Part shown: positions 37,313 to 52,172 of the stretch, one piece after another | Numbering within the stretch: the first letter of the stretch is position 1 | How the letters are laid out: the number at the start of each line of letters is the position of its first letter | Origin: Cacajao melanocephalus | Lineage: Eukaryota; Chordata; Mammalia; Primates; Pitheciidae | Length of the DNA: 64,000 nucleotides | Assembly (NCBI GenBank): GCA_963573385.1 | Contig: CAUYLG010076815.1 | Coordinates: 29,972 to 93,971, forward strand | Direction: 5' to 3' | Position numbers and translations under genes: made by a program | Notes under the pieces: generated by a model | Databases searched by the model: none | What the model was told of the DNA's origin: nothing | What the model saw: the letters and a program-made list of their open reading frames with translations, nothing else

Positions 37313-37345
37313 GTGTGAAAGAACTTGCCCAAAGTTCCACAGTGG
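37197..37345. repeat. Duplicated (GA)n block
   Basis: Two GA runs, each followed by the same unique segment aggtgtgaaagaacttgccc (at 37226 and 37311). The period is 85 bases. Confidence 0.93.
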
Positions 37346-37601
37346 TTTCCAGTGGGGCTGGGACTCAAGCGCAGGCAGCCTGGGCTGGGATCTGTGCTCC
37401 GAACCCCCGTCCTGCCCTGCAGCAAATGCTGGGGAGAGGCAGCGTCGCTGGATGAGTGAGATTTTGCTCCAGCCCCATCTCACAGAGCCCACTCTGCAAT
37501 TCTCAAACCCAGAAGAGGATATCTTAGTAGCTAAAGGAGGAGGCAGTGTGCTATGGGCGAAAGGGCTGTGAGGCTGAAATGAAATAAGATATGCAAAATG
37601 G

Positions 37602-37968
<367 letters not shown>

Positions 37969-38529
37969 TCAACCGAAAAACACCCAGAAAACTAGATAGG
38001 AAAATAAAACTCCATGGAAAACATTTACAACTAAACAAGGTATGGTTGTATGCAGTTCAGACCCACCTGCGTGACTTTGGCATCTGTGCTGGAAAAAGCA
38101 GTGGGAAACAGTGGCAGAACCCCAAAATAATCAACAGGTATACCCAGAAAGTGCAGTAGGCGCTTTGGTGAACAGCACCTGAAGCTGGGAGGCATTTTGC
38201 TCTTTCCAGGAGCCAGAGTGTGCACAGAGCGCATGGGAGGTGCAGGGGCCAGAGCAGGCTTGCTCTTGGGAGCTTTTGAAACTGAGCCACCACAGCTCTC
38301 GCTGAGGTCAGGGTCTCACACAAGGGAGAGACTGCTGAAAATGAAATAGAAAATTGTGTGGGAAAGAGACCATAGACACCGTGGGAAGAAAAGGTCCAGG
38401 TACATGTGGAAAAAAGTCAGGGGGTGAGCTCTGCAAAGTCAAGGAGACGACTGTGAAACAGACTCCCCAACTGCAGGAAAGCTATTTCCTCTAAGGATAA
38501 TCAACCCAAAAGCATCCAGGTCAAATTCC

Positions 38530-38945
38530 ATGAGTTTCTATAACAAAGTACCATAGACTGGGTGGTGTAAAGGAATAGAAATGTATCGTTTCATGGTTCT
38601 GGAGGCCGGAAGTCCAAAATCAAGGTGTCAGCAGCCCTGTACTTCCTCTGAAACCTCCTAGGGATGCTCCTTCTGTAGGGGATGCTCCTTCTGCAGGGAG
38701 TGCTCCTTCTGCAGGGGATGCTCCTTCTGCAGGGGATGCAGACGGTCCCTACAGAAGAGACATTCCCTACAGAAGAGACATTCCCCTACGTAAGAGACAC
38801 TCCCCTACAGAAGAGACCTCATCTTAACTAATTATATCTGCAATGACCGTGGTTCCTGATAAGGTCGCATTCTGAGGTACTGGGGATGGAACTTTCACAT
38901 CTTTCTTGGAAGGACGTAATGCAAGCTGTGAAACCCATACAAAGT
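38530..38945. mobile_element. Unassigned interspersed repeat
   Basis: The phrases ataacaaagtaccatagact, gttctggaggccggaagtcc and gcattctgaggtactgggga are widely repeated in mammalian genomes in my experience, but I cannot give the family with confidence. The inverted minisatellite at 38661 lies inside it. Confidence 0.5.
38661..38817. repeat. Inverted 18-bp minisatellite
   Basis: tgctccttctg starts at 38665, 38683, 38701 and 38719 (18-base period). The following half has acagaagagac at 38751, 38769 and 38807 and a variant at 38788, which is the reverse complement with changes. The two halves could pair as a long imperfect hairpin. Confidence 0.85.
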
Positions 38946-39121
38946 GTTAGGGCCTGAATTTTGTCCCTCCCAAATTAACATGTTGAATTTCTCATCCCCA
39001 ATACCTCTAAGCATGACTGTATTTGGATATAGGGACTTTAAAGAGGTAATTAAGGTAAAAGTGAGAGCATATGAATGGGCCCTAATCTAATTCAACAGGA
39101 GTCCTTATAAGAAGAGATTAG
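38946..39121 (+). mobile_element. MLT1-type MaLR LTR, first part
   Basis: The phrases gggcctgaattttgtccctc, gactgtatttggatataggg and gagtccttataagaagag match a forward MLT1-family LTR. An Alu interrupts it at 39122. Confidence 0.75.
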
Positions 39122-39632
<511 letters not shown>

Positions 39633-39765
39633 GCACAGTTATTATAAGCAAAAAAGAGAAAAAGAGAGAATGATATCCCTCTGCGTAATGAAAGCACACC
39701 AGAAAGACATGCCCAGAATAAATGAAAATTCTAATATTCTATCTTGAAAAAAAACCAAAGTGTTA

Positions 39766-40548
<783 letters not shown>

Positions 40549-40550
40549 GA

Positions 40551-41040
<490 letters not shown>

Positions 41041-41630
41041 ATACAGTCACTTACAGAACTACAATTAAATGACTATTATAAGAAAAAGTATGATATGAAT
41101 TACTGTATAGCTCAGACAAAGTTGACATAGCACATTTATTTTTAAATTGTGAGCAGAATGGGTGGAGCATGTCAATTATTTTCGATAATTATGTTAGTTG
41201 TGGTAACTTTCGAATCGTTATCCTGGGACTACTGTGTAGGTAATGTGGGATAATGATGGGATGATACTCTATGTCCTTGAGGACCAGGATTCTGATGTGG
41301 AAGAAAGAATATTCCTTTGTAATACAGAAGAGATTAATTAAAAACCATGTGATCCTTGTTTTGAATAGGATATCAGTAGGAACTCTTGGTGTATATTATT
41401 TTTTAAATGTCCACTGAAGAGGCCTAGAAACAATGACCAAGCCAGTAGCACTGAGCCTCCCTAGTGTCCAGACTGTGGTCTTGATAAGTCATTTCTCACT
41501 AAAAAACAAAAACGGAAATACAAATCCAGGACTTCTTGGAGTGATGGCTGATTCCAGGCCTTGGGTAGTAAAAGTGTAAAATGAGGCTGGATCATCTTGT
41601 CACATCAGATAGCAAGAAATCTGTGAAAGA
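41041..41630. other. AT-rich intronic sequence, nature unclear
   Basis: Between the L1-like piece and the next Alu I see AT-rich sequence that may belong to the same old LINE, but no phrase is clear enough to say so. Confidence 0.4.
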
Positions 41631-41928
41631 CGGCTGGACACAGTGGCTCATGCTTGTAATCCCAGCACTTTGGGAGGCCGAAGAGGGTGGATCACGAGGT
41701 CAGGAGTTCAAGACCAGCCTGGCCAACACATGAAATCCCGTCTCTACTGAAAATACAAAAGTTAGCTGGGCATGGTGGCAGGTGCCTATAATCCCAGCTA
41801 CTTGGGAGACTGAGGCAGAGAATCACTTGAATCCGGGAAGTGGAGGTTGCAGTGAGCCGAGATTACGCCACAGCACTTTAGCCTGGGCAACAGAGCCAGA
41901 CTCCATCTCAAAAAAAAAAAAAAAAAAT
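41631..41928 (+). mobile_element. Alu SINE
   Basis: Full-length forward Alu flanked by the duplication ctgtgaaagac. Confidence 0.93.
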
Positions 41929-42652
41929 GCTGTGAAAGACTAGGAGGGCTGGGCCAAAAGGACCCAGAAGCCAGCTTCATTTTCCCTCTGACAAAAGATG
42001 GGAAAATTTGAGTTTCAACCAAGGATAATAATTGCAGCAGATCAAACCTCATGAGATTGGCTTCAATCATGAGTCTATACCGATTTTTTTCCCCAAAAAA
42101 ATCCTTTGGAGAATGATAGAGCACTAGTTAGTTTACCATCCTGAAAACTAGTTATTTTCCTAGAAAGTTCAAGGAAAGAATCCTGAAAACTAGTTAGGTT
42201 ATTATCCTGAAAACTAGTTTATTAGCCTAGAAAATTCGAGGAAAGAATCAAGTACTGACCTGCTATTGCCTGGCGATTAAGTAACAATAGCACATGAAAG
42301 GAAGCATCTCTTTACAGAAGTATTCCAGCTGATATATGGAAATGAAATGGTAGAACCTGACTATCAGCATTTTGCAATCTTTGACGAATCAGTGGGTCTA
42401 GGCCTTGAGCATCGATAGATGCTGTCGTCACAGAGAGGCAGCCAGTCACTGTGTGCCCCTAACTGAAGACACATTACCACCTACCATCTTGCTAAAGGGA
42501 CTGGGCCTGTGTGGGATCAGGCCTCTGGATCCAGCTGCCAATATCCAGGAAATCCAGTGGACAGAGGAACACACTGAACCGAACCATGAGGATGCAATCA
42601 GCAAAGTCCAGACTGTAGGAAATGCGACAGCTCAAAATCTTCAGGTTCTTTA

Positions 42653-43360
<708 letters not shown>

Positions 43361-43386
43361 TAAAAAAAAAAAAATCTGCCTCGCAG

Positions 43387-43671
43387 CCAGGCGCAGTAGC
43401 TTATACCTGTAACCCCAGTGCTTTGGGAGGCCAAGGTGGGCAGATCACGAGGTCAGGAGTTCGAGACCAGCCTGGCCAACATGGTGAAACCCCGTCTCTA
43501 CTAAAAATACAGAAATTAGCCAGGTGTGGTGGCGCATGCCTGTAATCCCAGCTACTCAGGAGGCTGAGGCAGGAGAATCGCTTGAACCCGGGAGGCGGAG
43601 GTTGCAGTGAGCACCCACAGCACTCCAGCCTGGGTGACAGAGCAAGACTCCGTCTTAAAAAAAAAAAAAAA
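43387..43671 (+). mobile_element. Alu SINE
   Basis: Forward Alu with a small deletion in the right arm (gtgagcacccacagc) and an A14-type tail. Confidence 0.92.
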
Positions 43672-43689
43672 TCTGTCCAGCACAGTAGC

Positions 43690-43925
43690 TGGAACCCAGA
43701 CCTCTTATAGACTTTAGCCTCCTCTCCTGCCTCCCTGTTGCGTGGTGATGTGGAATTGACTTCCCTGTGCTGGGCACCCAGCGTGGCACTCTCTATCTGC
43801 TCCTTTGTTTACTGTCCTGCTGCCCAACCTCAGTGTGGGCTCTGAGAAGGTGGGGCCATGTGTCCCTTGTTCACTCTGGTGTTCCTAGCACCTGGCACTC
43901 ACAACATATTTGTTGGGCAAGCGAA
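43690..43925 (+). mobile_element. L2 LINE 3' fragment
   Basis: The phrases gttcctagcacctggcactc and acatatttgttgggcaag are typical of an L2 3' end. Confidence 0.55.
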
Positions 43926-44250
43926 CCTGTGACACCATTTTACAGTTGTAGATATTGATGCTCAGTTCATGCAGCTGATAAATTTCCAACCTGTGCTTAC
44001 CCACAGCCAGGGCAGTTGGAAGCCAGAAGGTGTCTGTGGTGTTTAGGTCCCAGTCCAGTTTGCAGGAAGGGCCATGAAGCCTCCCCACAGAGCAGCCAGG
44101 CTGCAGAGACCACTGTCGTTCTCTGACGGAGCCGTCTTTGGGACAGAGGCCCCTGGCCTGGCCACCTGCTCCTTCTCCCTGTGCCTTGGGCCCTGTGGGA
44201 GCTGCTGTCCCCGCTTTCCCGTCAGCCTCACATGCTGTGGCTCCCTGTAG

Positions 44251-44393
44251 GCTCCGCCAAGAGAAGACAGACACAGTCCGCTGCATCAAGTCTTGCCGTC
44301 CCAACGATGTCACGTGCATGTTCGACCCGGTGCACACCATCTCCCACACGGTCGTCTCGCTGCCCACCTTCCGCGAGTTCAACCGACCCGAAG
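44251..44393 (+). CDS. FBLN1: FBLN1 exon 16: start of the D-type C-terminal module
   Basis: The 143-nt exon has one base completing Thr, 47 codons from [11 protein letters not shown] to FREFNRPE, and one base of Glu. It completes EGF module 9 with C-x3-C pairs and begins the D-type fibulin domain. Acceptor tccctgtag, donor AAG|gtgagt. Its first base gives ACG, so Thr is kept whether exon 15 or 16 is joined. Arg, Met, Val and Asn replace Gln, Val, Ile and Thr of human as I recall. Confidence 0.97.
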
Positions 44394-44967
44394 GTGAGTG
44401 GAATGGGCGTGGGGGTCCCTGGGTCCCCTGGAGCCTCCCTCGGCTTCAGCTGAGGGCTTGGCCTGCAGGAGCCATTCCTTGTAAGATGTGTCCCAGGCTT
44501 TGAAATGCAGAGCGTTCTTTGCCTCTGTGTCCCCCACTCCCACCCTACACAGCAGCCTTTGGCCCATTCTCAGCTCTCCTTTCAAGGGGTGTTTTCTTAT
44601 GGGTAACTGTCATTCTGCAGAGAGCCATTAAGCACTGATTCTGTGATCAGCGCTGGAGAATCAGAGAGGGCCTCCGTGAGGAAGTGATGGCCAGGCTGGG
44701 GCCTGAGTGGTGAGGTATTCGAGTGAAAGGGGGTAAGGGGAGAGGAGGGTGCCCGGTGGAGCAGGACAGGGCCGGAGGGTCTAGAGGTAGTGGGGCAGTG
44801 CGGTCATTTCAGGAACGAAGCCGAGGTTTTCTGTCGGAGCGGTAGAGGCTTGGCAAGAGGTGGGCTGGAGGGATAAGAGGAGGCTAAAATCGGAGTTGGG
44901 GCTTCAACCCCCAGGCTCTGGGAAAACCACTGGAAGGTTGCAATGTACGAGGTTTGCATATAGGAAC

Positions 44968-45010
44968 ATCATCCTGGGAGCCCTCCACGGCTAGGAACCG
45001 GCTTTTGTGG
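44968..45010 (+). repeat. Unassigned dispersed repeat, copy 1 (partial)
   Basis: The segment gagccctccacggctaggaa is nearly the same as text at 47238 and similar to 51961. Confidence 0.55.
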
Positions 45011-46338
45011 ACCCAGGGCCAGGTGAACTGGAGGGGCCGGTATGGAAGGCTCAGGTGTCACCCACTCAGTGCTCCTGCACCCCAGCCTGGCTCTCTAGGG
45101 AGCTCCTGGCATGCAGTGTAGACTTGTGTAGCCTGCCATCACTGCACCGTTTCTCTGGAGCAGGGCCGGGGCTGTGTGCTCCCAAGCCTGGCAGAGAGCT
45201 GTGGATGCAGCACGCGCTGTTCACCTCGCTTCCGGCCTGTGCTGCCCGTGTGCCTGGTCCCCAGCCACCCCTGCCCTCTGGGGAGTCTCCATCCCCCACC
45301 TGCAGAGAAGATTGCCATGATGAGTTCATTCAGCAGCTGTGGACAGAGCCCCTCTGTGTCAGGCTCTGGGGACATGGTGATAAGGAGTCCTCCTGCCCTC
45401 TCAGGGGAGGCATACAACTGAGCCACCTGTGAGGACACCAGTGTTTACACCATGACACGGCCATGCAGAAGGGGTAGGGGGAAGGAGAGCCTCCCCCAGC
45501 ACGTGGTGGCCCAAGGAGTGGTCCCCAGTCCCAGTCCCCTAAACTGCTCCTCCCGAAAAGGAACTGCGCCGAATTGTCACAGGGTGGCACAGACTTGGGT
45601 CAGAGAAAATAACTAACTGGTGTTTGCCTTTTGCAAAATGATGGGGTTTTACCAAACCACATAGAAATCCTTCCCAAATCCCCGGGGGCTGGTTTTGCGG
45701 CCTCTCCGGCCAGTGCTGATCTAAGTGTTGGTTATCTCAGGGAGCTGAGTGCCACCGGGACACCTGCTAGCAGCTTGGGCCCAGGAAATCCAGACCCTGA
45801 CCTTGAGTACTGAAAGCACCTTTAGTGGGTCCCCGCCAGCTTCCTTCCTTACCTTACAGATGAGGAAACTGAGGCCTAGAGACAGGGTTCTCCCCAAGAC
45901 AGCCCAGAGCCGGGGCTGCCCTGCTTCACTGTCTGACCTGGGAGATGGACACAGTCCCCAGCCCCCAGACAGCCCAGGCCACCCTCAGCAGTGGCCCCCT
46001 GACCCGCAGCACTGTAGATGGGAGAGGAGCCCACTCCTCTGGCCTTTCTGCTCTCTCCCTCTGTCCCCTCACTCACCTCCCTCCTCCTGTCCCCACCTTC
46101 GTGAATATTCACAGTGACTGAGGACTTCTCACCAGCCCTGCCTCTGAGGAGCTCTGTGACCCCCAGGAAGATCCGAAATCTCTCCTGAATTCAGTTTCCC
46201 CACTGATAAAAAGGGATTGGCTATGATATAGGAAGGTCCAGACCCCTCCCTCTCCCCACAGGGGGAACTCTGGCTTCATTGATCTTGCCTCGTGAAAGGG
46301 CCCTGGGTTAGTTCTTCATTCCCCGAGGGTGAGTTCCT

Positions 46339-46366
46339 GGGGCTGGGGCTGGGGCTGGGGCTGGGG
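46339..46366 (+). repeat. (GGGGCT)n array, G-quadruplex type
   Basis: Five GGGG runs at 46339, 46345, 46351, 46357 and 46363, separated by CT, lie on the coding strand. The array ends 38 bases before exon 17. Confidence 0.9.
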
Positions 46367-46404
46367 CCAGGCTGCGCTGAGCCTTCTGTGCCATGCCTCC
46401 GCAG

Positions 46405-46536
46405 AGATCATCTTCCTCCGTGCCATCACGCCACCACACCCTGCCAGCCAGGCTAACATCATCTTCGACATAACGGAAGGGAACCTGCGGGACTCCTTTG
46501 ACATCATCAAGCGCTACATGGACGGCATGACCGTGG
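46405..46536 (+). CDS. FBLN1: FBLN1 exon 17: D-type C-terminal module
   Basis: The 132-nt exon encodes (E)[12 protein letters not shown] through [14 protein letters not shown] to DGMTV plus one base of Gly. Acceptor cctccgcag, donor TGG|gtgagt. It is the middle of the D-type fibulin module. Human has about 46 more residues in one last exon, and none of that sequence is found before 64000. The frame stays open past the donor to 46856, which would add about 107 residues if the intron were retained. Confidence 0.97.
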
Positions 46537-47229
46537 GTGAGTGGCCGGGAACTTCAGCTGTATCCAGGCACCCTTCCTCCTCCACCCGCAAACCCTCTCT
46601 GGCCCAGCCCAGCTCCCATCTGAGTCCCCTCCCCAAATCCAAGCCCACCCAACCTTCAGGGCACAGCACCAAAGCCACCACAGCCCCCAATCAGTCTCCA
46701 CCAGAGGAGCAGCCAGAGCTGGGGAGCCTGGCCTGGGATACAACCCTAGCTGTGCCACCCACTCTCGGGGTGATCCCTCTGGGTCTCGGTCTCCCTGCCT
46801 ATAAAACGGGTGGGTTCCATAGAGCCCTGCCTCTCACAGCCATGAATTTCAAATGATACCACCCAAGAAAAGCGCTTATCCCAGGACTGGCACAGTCCCA
46901 CGGTCAGTGGGAGCTAACAGGAGTTTTATTGTTGGGGTGCAGCAGGAGGGATAGCAAAGTAGGAATCAGAGGACCTGAGCTCTGGTCTCAGCTTGGGAAC
47001 TAGCTGGACTCGCCTGTGGTGTTGAGCGGTGGTCTTGAGCGGTGGTCGACCCCTCCCCATGTATCAGTTGAGAGGACCAAGGCCTCTGGAGTGCTCAGCC
47101 CGTCTGAATGGGGAGCACATTGTGCTTTCTCGCTGGAGATCGGGGTTTGGGGAGCATGAAGGGGCGCTTGGGCATGAGGGGACTGTGGAAGTGCTATTGG
47201 TGGGTGCAGGCCGGGGAAGTTGTTTACAG

Positions 47230-47335
47230 GCTGGGGCGGAGCCCTCCATGGCTAGGAACAGGCTTTAATGACAGCCTGCTCATCTGAAAAGATACCAAGG
47301 CCCCCTCTACTCCATACACTTGCTTCTGTCATTCA
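47230..47335 (+). repeat. Unassigned dispersed repeat, copy 2
   Basis: The phrases ctggggcggagccctccatg and gctaggaacaggctttaatg pair with copies at 44968 and 51951. Confidence 0.6.
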
Positions 47336-47611
47336 TAGCTCCGCTCCTGAACTGTCACATTTTGAAAGATTTACATTCATGGGAAATGAAAACGGTGGCA
47401 TCTTCCATTTTGGACTTGGATTTATGCTCTGAACACTTTCATAGCAGCTGAGCAACCGATGGACAGTCCCTGTTTTACCCTGGGCCTCAGTTTCCCCATT
47501 GTGAACTGGGAGGACTGGGCTTCATAGTCCCTTAGGCGCTGGATTTAGGGAGGTCCTAACCAGAACCGGCGACCGTGCAGTGCGCGCTGCCCAGGGAGTT
47601 TTGGTGCACGG

Positions 47612-47626
47612 ACTCCAGGGGGCGCT
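47612..47626 (+). promoter_or_regulatory. Candidate CTCF-binding site
   Basis: ACTCCAGGGGGCGCT matches 13 of 15 positions of the CTCF core consensus by eye, including the whole AGGGGGCGCT half. Binding is not established. Confidence 0.4.
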
Positions 47627-50600
47627 GTTGGACCTTGGAAGCTGAGTCCTCACCGCCCAAACCGGACGGTTAAACTGGCAGCTGGGGAAGGGGAATCGTT
47701 ATTCTCTTATTGCCCAAGAGCCATTTATAGCAACTTTACAAGCTTTTAAATGGGTTTGCATGTTGTAAACATGACTGAGTCACTGGGGGGCTCCTCACCC
47801 CAGCCTCCTCCTGCGCTAGCTGGCAGCAGGAATAATTAGTTAATTACAATAATGGCACTTAGCCCTCCGGTGATTCCAAGGGGAAGGCACATGGTTTGGT
47901 TGTCTTGACATTGTGAAACTGGCTGCTTGCTCTTGAGTCACTCCCCACTCTGGGCCTCAGTTTCCCCCACTGTGGGTGGGTGGGGTGTGCACCCTGACAC
48001 TGGCCCACAGCCGCCCCCTGCCCCCCAGGGGCCACTCCTGTGCTCTGTGCTAGGCCTGCAGGTGTGGCTGGGACATAGCCCTCAGGTGATTCCCAGATCT
48101 TGGAAGGATAGCAGTTTGGAATCCTAGACCCTTCCAATTCACGTCCTCATTCTTTCTGTTTCTGAACTCTTTCTGAGCCCTACCTGTGCCTGAGCCTGGG
48201 CTGAGCCTTGCAGATGCAGAGATGGATAAATGCCACATAGTCCCTGAGGCTTTGCACCTCAGCAGTCGGAAGTTGCCACCCCATAACCAGATCATCAAAA
48301 TATGATGCTGAAATGGGCGTGCATGGAGACAGGCCTTGATGGCCTGTGGAGGCTCTCGGGGGAAGTCTCCTGGCAGGTTTCGCATCTTTAGTTCCCACCT
48401 AAATCCTTCCTGGGGTGACCCGAGCCAAGAGATTGGGCAGCTGCTGGGCCTAGAACCAGCGCCCACCAGCGCCTTTCTCTGGCTGCACCTGCTCCAGACA
48501 GAACCAACTGGGAGTGTCTGTTTCTCAGCTTCCCATCCACTGGGGCAGAAAATCCTGGCATGTCAGAGCCTGAAGGCTCCTAAAGACCATCTCTTCCAAC
48601 TCCTTCTTCTGCAGGAGGGGAAACTGGGGCCCAGAGGGGTGAGGGGGCTTCCCAGTCTTCTCACAGTGACTCAGGGACACCGTGAGCAATGGAACGGGGT
48701 CCCAGGGTGTGAGAGAGGATCACAGGTGCTGTCCCAGCAGCAGGCTTCTGGGAACGGAATGCGGATGAGGCAACAAGGACCCAGCAGCTTCCCCCAGCAC
48801 GGTTGGTCACGGGTGCCCTGGTCTTTGGAATTCTGGGCTGGGGCTTCGTCGGGGAGGGACCCAGCCTGGCCCTTGGAATCGTCGTGCCTGTAGCCCCGTG
48901 TGCCAGGAAGCCTCCCGCCTCGTCTGCGCCTCGGTCTATGTGCAGGATGCCCCACCCAGCTGGGCTTCTGGAGTTGACCTGGTGCCCATTCATCTCAGGT
49001 GGAGGCCCGATACCGGGGCAAGGCCCCCGTGTTAGGGACCTAGGCTGCTCTGCCAGCTAGCTGCTGGCTCTAAAGCTACCACGGCTGATCTGATTTCTCT
49101 GTCTGGGATATCTTCCCTGGGCTTTCACATCCCTACTTCCTTCTTTCTCCTCTTCTGTCCAAAATAACATCCGTACACCTGGGAGCTTCCTGCCCCGCCA
49201 GGGTCAGCCATCCCAGCACCCGGCCCCTGGCCTGTCTACCTGGCAATGGATGGTTCTGCCGCTGGACTCCAGCCCAAGCCTGAAGCTGCCCTGGAAACGT
49301 GGGGTTGAACGCTCGCTGGCTCCTTGCTGTCGCCAGGCACCTTCACCCCCGCATTCTCCAGTCCTCAGACACTGCCAGCGACGGGCCATGATTGTCTCCC
49401 TCGGGCAAAGAAGGAGGCTAAGTTAAATGACCAGCTGAGACTGTGTAACTGAAAAACCGCAGAGCCTGGGGTGTTTCCAGACTTGTTTTTAGCAGAGCAG
49501 TTCTGGTTTCAAGCAGTGACTTAGACAGAAACCCTTGATGGCGGGTAGAGAGGAAGAAAGCAGTTTCCGGGGCTGCTGCTCCCGGCGGGGGCGTGGAAGG
49601 CTCCTGACCTTCCTGGGAAGCCCCGGCAGCTCTGTGCTATCTGTAGCGCGCGGCAGGGAACACCGCCTACTCACAGCAGTGCTCACTGGCACTTGCCTGC
49701 TCTAGGCCATGCCCTGTGTGGACACTGGGCACCTAATCAGGAGGGCTTCCTGGAGGAGACGAGGCCTAAGCTGGGTCTCCTTACATGTGAGGGAGTGACA
49801 CTTAGCACTTGTGATGACCAGGAGCCAGGGTTTCATTGTCGCCAGGACCCTGTGACATGCTGGGATTAGCGCCTCTAACAAAGGAGAGAGAGAGGGCCAG
49901 AGAGGGCAAGAGGCTTGCCCGTGGCCACTTGGGGCTGGGGCCAGAGCGGGCCTGGGGCCCAGTCTTCCCCAAACACCATACTCCCCCACCCCAGCCGGAC
50001 CCCAGGGTTGACTGGTGCTGCCTTGAGCAAAGTTGCTGTGAGTTTGGATGTCCCAGAAAAGCAATCAGCGCAGAAGCCCCCGGGGCTCACCGTGTTTGGT
50101 CCTCCCAAAGTACCAAAAGAAGAGGGAGAAATACTCCGAGTCCGCTAAGAACCTGCAGAAGCCAGGTCTTCCTCTAATGTAGCCTTTAAAGACTCATTCT
50201 TAGGGGGGATCAAGGAGCCCGCAGCGGGGCCCCACCGTTGTCTTTGTAAAGCCCCCTTGCATTCCTCTTTAACCGGCTGTCAAGGAAAAATGAAGAACGC
50301 ATTTTCACCCTGTGCAAAAATGCTCCCTTAATGCCTAAGGGATTCTCGGGCCACTACAAAGCTTTCCTTCTCCGACTCTGGATTCATTCTCAGCTCTGCG
50401 GGCTGTACAGGCTATAATCGGGGGTGCTCTGGGGAGGGATCTTTCGGTTAGTATCTCCTGAATGATGACGAATGGAAGAGCCCTGGCTGAAGCAGGGGCG
50501 AGCTGTGTATCATCCACGTGTGGATGAGACGGAAAGGTAACCTGGGGTCACCCCGGCTTCCCGGGCTGCTGGGCTGCACACCCTGGCTCCCCGGGCCGCT

Positions 50601-51950
50601 GGGCTGCGGCTGCTGTCCGAGACTCAGACCTCCCCTTCGACCTCCCCTCCTGCCTCCCGATCACCACTTTCTTTTAATTCTCAGCCCAGCCACGTCTGTT
50701 TGTCTGGCTCACTCCACCCAGCCTCAAGATTCAGCATGTGTGTGACTGCTGGTCCGTGGCCATGTCTGTGTGATAGGAGGGGCTGGCCCACAAGAAGGCC
50801 CTCCCTGTTTCTCCAGGGAGGGAAATCTGTGCTCTAGGAGGCTTGGTTATGACCACATTTCTGTGAAAACCCTGCCAGTGCCAAGAGGAGCTGGAGAGCC
50901 TGCAGGCGAAGGAATTATTTGGCCTACGGGCGAATTTTGCATGTGGACCTCCTGACCCTTGGGCCTGCCGGGTTGTGGGGAGCTACGGAGTTGTCCTTAT
51001 AATTTTTTGCAGGCCAGCCCCTCCTGTCACACTGACATGACCATGGGGCAGTCAAGGGAAGTTGACACTCAAACTCACAGCCGCATCTATGGCTGGCCCG
51101 TGACGCGATAAGAGGCAGGGAGCCAGGCGGGGAGGACACCGCATGCGGTTTGGGGTTCTTGGAGCATCCAGGGTGCAGGGAGGGCCAAGGGGAGGCTGGA
51201 GGAGGAGGGCCAGGCCTTGGTGGATGCCATCCTGGGGCCATGGGAGCCACCGGAGGTCTGTGCTGCCCCCGGGAGCTTTGTGCTCCCAATGGAGCTTCCA
51301 GATCCTGCTGCTTTGTTTAACCCATGGGGCCTCCTGCAGTTTGAGGTTGCAGTTGAGGTTGTACCCATTCAGCAGGTAAGAAGACTGAGGCCAGAGGACC
51401 TAAGTCTCTAGGATCTCCCAGCCAGGAAGTGTTCAAGGTTAGGGCTTAGACCTGAACAGCCCAGTTCCAGGACTCCCTATCCCCATGGCCTGTGTTAAGC
51501 CCTGATTATTTTTTCTGGTCTACACCAGCTGGTATCTACACTGGCTGGCATCTGTCAGCAGTGCCTGAGCCTGAGTCCCAACCATAGAGGGTAAGCTGTG
51601 AAGCGCCTCCTTTGAAACAGTCACAGTTCTCCCAGCCATGGGGTCTTGTGTCCTGGGCCACCCTTTGATGAGGAAAGACCTCCCTGTATACCCAGGCAAC
51701 CAAAAGGTGAGGTTCACGTGTCACCATGCTACAGAATGGCGGGGTCCTGAGGGTCTGTCTCCGGCTCTTTACCTGCCGAGTGCCTACTCGTCCTTGCTCA
51801 CACAGGTGCGACGCCAGGCTGCTCCTGGGACCCCCAGACCTGCCTCCTTTCCAGGAGTTCTCCCAGCCTCAGTGACTCCCAGCGGCAGCCAAAGCTGCAT
51901 CCCCTGCAGATAGATGCGGGCGGGCTGCGGCTTAGGGAGGCTGTTTCTAG

Positions 51951-52055
51951 GCTGGGGCAAGACCTTCACGGCTGGGAATGGGTTTTCATGACAACCTACC
52001 CATCCTAGAAGACATCCAGACCTCATTCACTCTGCAAGCTTCTTTCTGGGCAAGC
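51951..52055 (+). repeat. Unassigned dispersed repeat, copy 3
   Basis: The phrases ctggggcaagaccttcacgg and gggttttcatgacaacctac align with the copy at 47230. Confidence 0.6.
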
Positions 52056-52172
52056 CCTCTGTCTGATTGAGTGCATGTGTGGCTGGGTGTGCAGTGTGTG
52101 TGTGTGTGTGTGTAGGTGCATGTGAGCAGTGAGTGCATATCCACATGATTTGATCTCTGAGAGTTTTAATTT

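Larger units (their letters stand above)
44394..46404 (+). other. FBLN1: FBLN1 intron 16
   Basis: GC-rich, Alu-free and mostly unique, with a short MIR-like core near 45850 and one copy of an unassigned dispersed repeat near 44970. It ends with a GGGGCT array and the acceptor catgcctccgcag. Confidence 0.87.

Noticed and set aside
37167..37571. Open frame with long RERERE runs
   Set aside because: It is a translation of the GA microsatellite, not a gene.
46329..46404. Upstream extension of exon 17 with Gly-Trp repeats
   Set aside because: This is the GGGGCT array read in frame. The acceptor catgcctccgcag at 46404 fits the frame and the human protein.
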